Made by a program: the position numbers and the translations under genes. Shown one piece after another: positions 62,378 to 64,000 of a stretch of 64,000 nt of DNA (within the stretch, counting starts at the first letter, position 1; each line of letters opens with the position of its first letter). The DNA comes from Candidatus Dojkabacteria bacterium S2_J21. Lineage in GTDB: Bacteria; Patescibacteria; Dojkabacteria; SC72. The stretch covers positions 5,041 to 69,040 of the forward strand of contig JAEHHF010000002.1 in the NCBI GenBank assembly GCA_019248085.1, given 5' to 3'. Under the pieces are notes generated by a model that worked only from the letters and a program-made list of their open reading frames with translations, had not been told where the DNA came from and did not search any database.

Positions 62378-63568
62378 ATGGACGACATTAACTCGGGAGT
62401 ATCACAAAATAACAACAATGTTACTGACGATTCTGTCGCAGAGGTTTTAGCACTAAAGAATCTCCTTCTTAATTCAAATGCTCCAATTGAGCTTAAAAAT
62501 TATGCAATAACAAGTATTGAGAGATTGGAAAGAATCGCGAGAAAAGGGGTATACAGTGCAGAATTCGAAAATGTTAGTAAATATATTGACTGGATTGCTA
62601 AAATCCCATGGGGTGTGGTCTCTCAAGATAATTTCGATATTCGTAATGCTAAGGAGATCATGGATTCTACCCATTACGGTATGGATCCTGTAAAGAATGT
62701 GATAATGGACTACATTGCATCAATGCAATTAGAGTCAATGCCGGGTCGTGATCTTTACAATAACGCTCCTTCTCAATCTCTAGGTACCCTGGATGCGAGA
62801 CCGGTATTAAATAGTCCAGTGAAGAGAAGTGGGTTAGCGAAAGCTCCAGTATTTCTTTTTGTTGGTCTACAGGGTGTTGGAAAGACATCAATTGCGAAGT
62901 CAATTGCCGAGGCAATGGGTAGGAAGTTTATTAGAATATCGTTGGGTGCAATAGGTGATGTAAGAACATTAAGAGGGACTCCAAGATTTGCGGTTGATCC
63001 GGAACCGGGTCAAGTTATTAAGGCCTTAGTTAGGAGTGGAACCATGAATCCAGTTATTCTATTAGACGAAATAGAGAAGTCGAGTGGAAATGCAGGTTTG
63101 TTAAATGATGTTATGGCAGCTTTGCTGGAGATCTTAGACCCAGAGCAGAATTTCTCATTCATTGATCATTACATTGATTACCCAGTTGATCTCTCAAAGG
63201 TATTCTTTATATGTACCGCAAACAATCTAGGTGGATTATCTGCAGCATTACTTGATCGTGTAGAGGTAATAAGGTTTACAAGTTACTCTGATGAAGAGAA
63301 AGCTGTAATTGCAAAGAAATACATCCTTCCTCAAGTACTTAAAGGATTAAATCTCTCAGAGGAGTTGGTTAAGATAGAAGAGGTAGCATGGCCTATGATT
63401 ATTCGACCTGTTGGTTTCGATGCAGGTATTAGACAGTTGGAAAGGAATATCGCGGGAATTGTTAGAGCTGCAGCTAGAAAAATAGTAGAGGGGACTCCTC
63501 TTCCAATTGTTATTACTGTTGAGAATCTTAATCAATATCTTCCGCCTGATCAAGGGCCTCTTAGTTAG
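62378..63568 (+). CDS. Lon-like AAA+ ATPase lacking the protease domain
   Basis: The 396-residue protein corresponds to the ATPase module of Lon. An N-terminal helical part ends in YIDWIAKIPWG, the HYGMDPVKNVIMDYIA block follows, then Walker A GLQGVGKTS (163-171) and RKFIRISLGAIGDVRTLRG. Walker B is LLDEIEK (D230, E231), with ALLEILDPEQNFSFIDHYI, TANNLGGLSAALLDRVEVI and sensor-2 AGIRQLERN. It stops soon after, with no serine-lysine peptidase domain and no N-terminal LAN domain. Its ATPase residues look intact. A weak promoter (TTGACT 62324-62329, TATACA 62345-62350) precedes it. Confidence 0.88.
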   Translation: MDDINSGVSQNNNNVTDDSVAEVLALKNLLLNSNAPIELKNYAITSIERLERIARKGVYSAEFENVSKYIDWIAKIPWGVVSQDNFDIRNAKEIMDSTHYGMDPVKNVIMDYIASMQLESMPGRDLYNNAPSQSLGTLDARPVLNSPVKRSGLAKAPVFLFVGLQGVGKTSIAKSIAEAMGRKFIRISLGAIGDVRTLRGTPRFAVDPEPGQVIKALVRSGTMNPVILLDEIEKSSGNAGLLNDVMAALLEILDPEQNFSFIDHYIDYPVDLSKVFFICTANNLGGLSAALLDRVEVIRFTSYSDEEKAVIAKKYILPQVLKGLNLSEELVKIEEVAWPMIIRPVGFDAGIRQLERNIAGIVRAAARKIVEGTPLPIVITVENLNQYLPPDQGPLS

Positions 63569-63813
63569 TATCCTTTGAAAGGGTTTGCCAATCTCAATGC
63601 ACTCATAGCAATATATATTTGGGGATCCCTAATATCCTTTGCAATATTAGTTCTGTATGCAGTTTTTCTTTCGGATTTCTCCAAGAGATCAAGATCTGAA
63701 TGTACTTTTTGTTCTGGAAGGGAAGAGGTAGTTACAGCCCTTGTTACTAGGTAGTTATTCTCTGGCAGTAGATTCAAATTGTTTTGGTTATTATTGTTTT
63801 GGTTCATCGTCAT
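63565..63813 (-). CDS. Small Asn/Gln-rich protein of unknown function
   Basis: An 82-residue frame with an Asn/Gln-rich start (MTMNQNNNNQNNLNLLPENN) and a more ordered end (DPQIYIAMSALRLANPFKGY). Nothing is recognised. It begins 23 bp inside the upstream ORF in another frame. It ends in a 4-bp overlap with the convergent Lon-like gene (TTAG, 63565-63568). It lacks a Shine-Dalgarno sequence. Expression is uncertain. Confidence 0.5.
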   Translation of the reverse strand: MTMNQNNNNQNNLNLLPENNYLVTRAVTTSSLPEQKVHSDLDLLEKSERKTAYRTNIAKDIRDPQIYIAMSALRLANPFKGY

Positions 63814-64000
63814 TAATATAGCTTGAAACTGGACCTTGTGGAGTGATATGGCTTCTCCCTTGTTGAATATCTTCTCTTGATTGTATTATCTGCCCAGAAA
63901 GTGTATTTTGCTTCAATTCTTCTAGGAAAGTCTGCTGGCTTTTCTGTTTGTTTGGATTAAGCTGTAACTCCTGTTGTTGCAATCTCTCCTCTAAATCTTT
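63791..64000 (-). CDS. Gln-rich protein, C-terminal part (continues beyond window)
   Basis: The leftward frame is open at base 64000 and encodes at least 69 residues (KDLEERLQQQELQLNPNKQK and onward), ending INDDEPKQ. It is Gln-rich and helical in its first part and unlike any family I know. A TTG at 63982 is not a convincing start because coding continues upstream. It overlaps the next ORF by 23 bp. Confidence 0.5.
   Translation of the reverse strand, partial: KDLEERLQQQELQLNPNKQKSQQTFLEELKQNTLSGQIIQSREDIQQGRSHITPQGPVSSYINDDEPKQ

Noticed and set aside
1..64000. UGA-to-glycine recoding as in Gracilibacteria/Absconditabacteria
   Set aside because: No in-frame TGA occurs inside conserved genes, and TGA ends four genes.
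1..64000. CRISPR arrays, insertion sequences, prophage or integrated elements
   Set aside because: No regularly spaced repeats, transposase, integrase or phage structural genes; the baseplate-J-like region at 5527-7371 belongs to a membrane protein next to an actin-like gene, not to a phage.

Overview
The window is AT-rich bacterial chromosome, densely packed with genes and free of insertion sequences, phage genes or CRISPR arrays. My reading is a Candidate Phyla Radiation (Patescibacteria) genome of the Dojkabacteria/Microgenomates/Katanobacteria kind. The basis is overall character rather than one diagnostic marker: short versions of housekeeping proteins (ValRS 754 aa, MetRS 481 aa, HrcA 241 aa), a DUF4012 protein, PilN/PilO-like genes, Wzy/O-antigen-ligase-like proteins with TPR tails, almost no biosynthetic genes except a dTMP module, and very few Shine-Dalgarno sequences. 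TGA is used as a stop (rarely), so the standard code applies and the Gracilibacteria-type recoding is excluded.

Layout. 1-4594: the 5' end of a leftward dnaA, a putative oriC, then rightward rpmH-rnpA-yidD-yidC-jag, an O-antigen-ligase-like gene and a conserved unknown. 4595-10332 (leftward): RNase J, an FtsA/PilM-like actin, its overlapping bitopic membrane partner, tRNA-Arg, tRNA-Ser and a methyltransferase. 10360-17265 (rightward): a T-box leader, an unknown ORF, valS, two small leftward unknowns, metG and a pilN/pilO-like trio. 17262-30724 (mostly leftward): ftsK, a RodZ-like gene, dnaG, a methyltransferase, rsmA, an envelope-like cluster (3-TM protein, degenerate WecA/MraY-like protein, PEGA protein, SDR-DUF4012 fusion) and rpoD. 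30827-39213: rpoB-rpoC-rpsL-rpsG. 39209-51738: a glycosyltransferase and L25 leftward, then hrcA-grpE-dnaK, a Wzy-like TPR protein, comF, murJ and groES-groEL. 51824-64000: a surface protein, two unknowns including a SprT-like metalloprotein, an ABC exporter, folD-glyA-thyX-dcd-sufS, a Lon-like ATPase without protease domain, and Q/N-rich ORFs running off the end.

How the genes work together. folD and glyA make methylene-THF, a two-domain ThyX-like protein uses it, and dcd feeds dUMP: a compact dTMP module. HrcA probably represses both chaperone operons, because hrcA and groES carry the same TTAGCA-N15-TGCTAA operator at nearly the same place relative to the -10 box. valS lies under a transcription-attenuating T-box. 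Many first genes of transcription units have a -10 hexamer ending 5-8 nt before the start codon, which predicts leaderless mRNAs. Four of the convergent gene pairs share their stop codons in a 4-bp overlap.

No gene-free stretch exceeds 300 bases. The longest is 170-423, described as the oriC candidate. All statements come from reading the sequence; no database or structure search was run.
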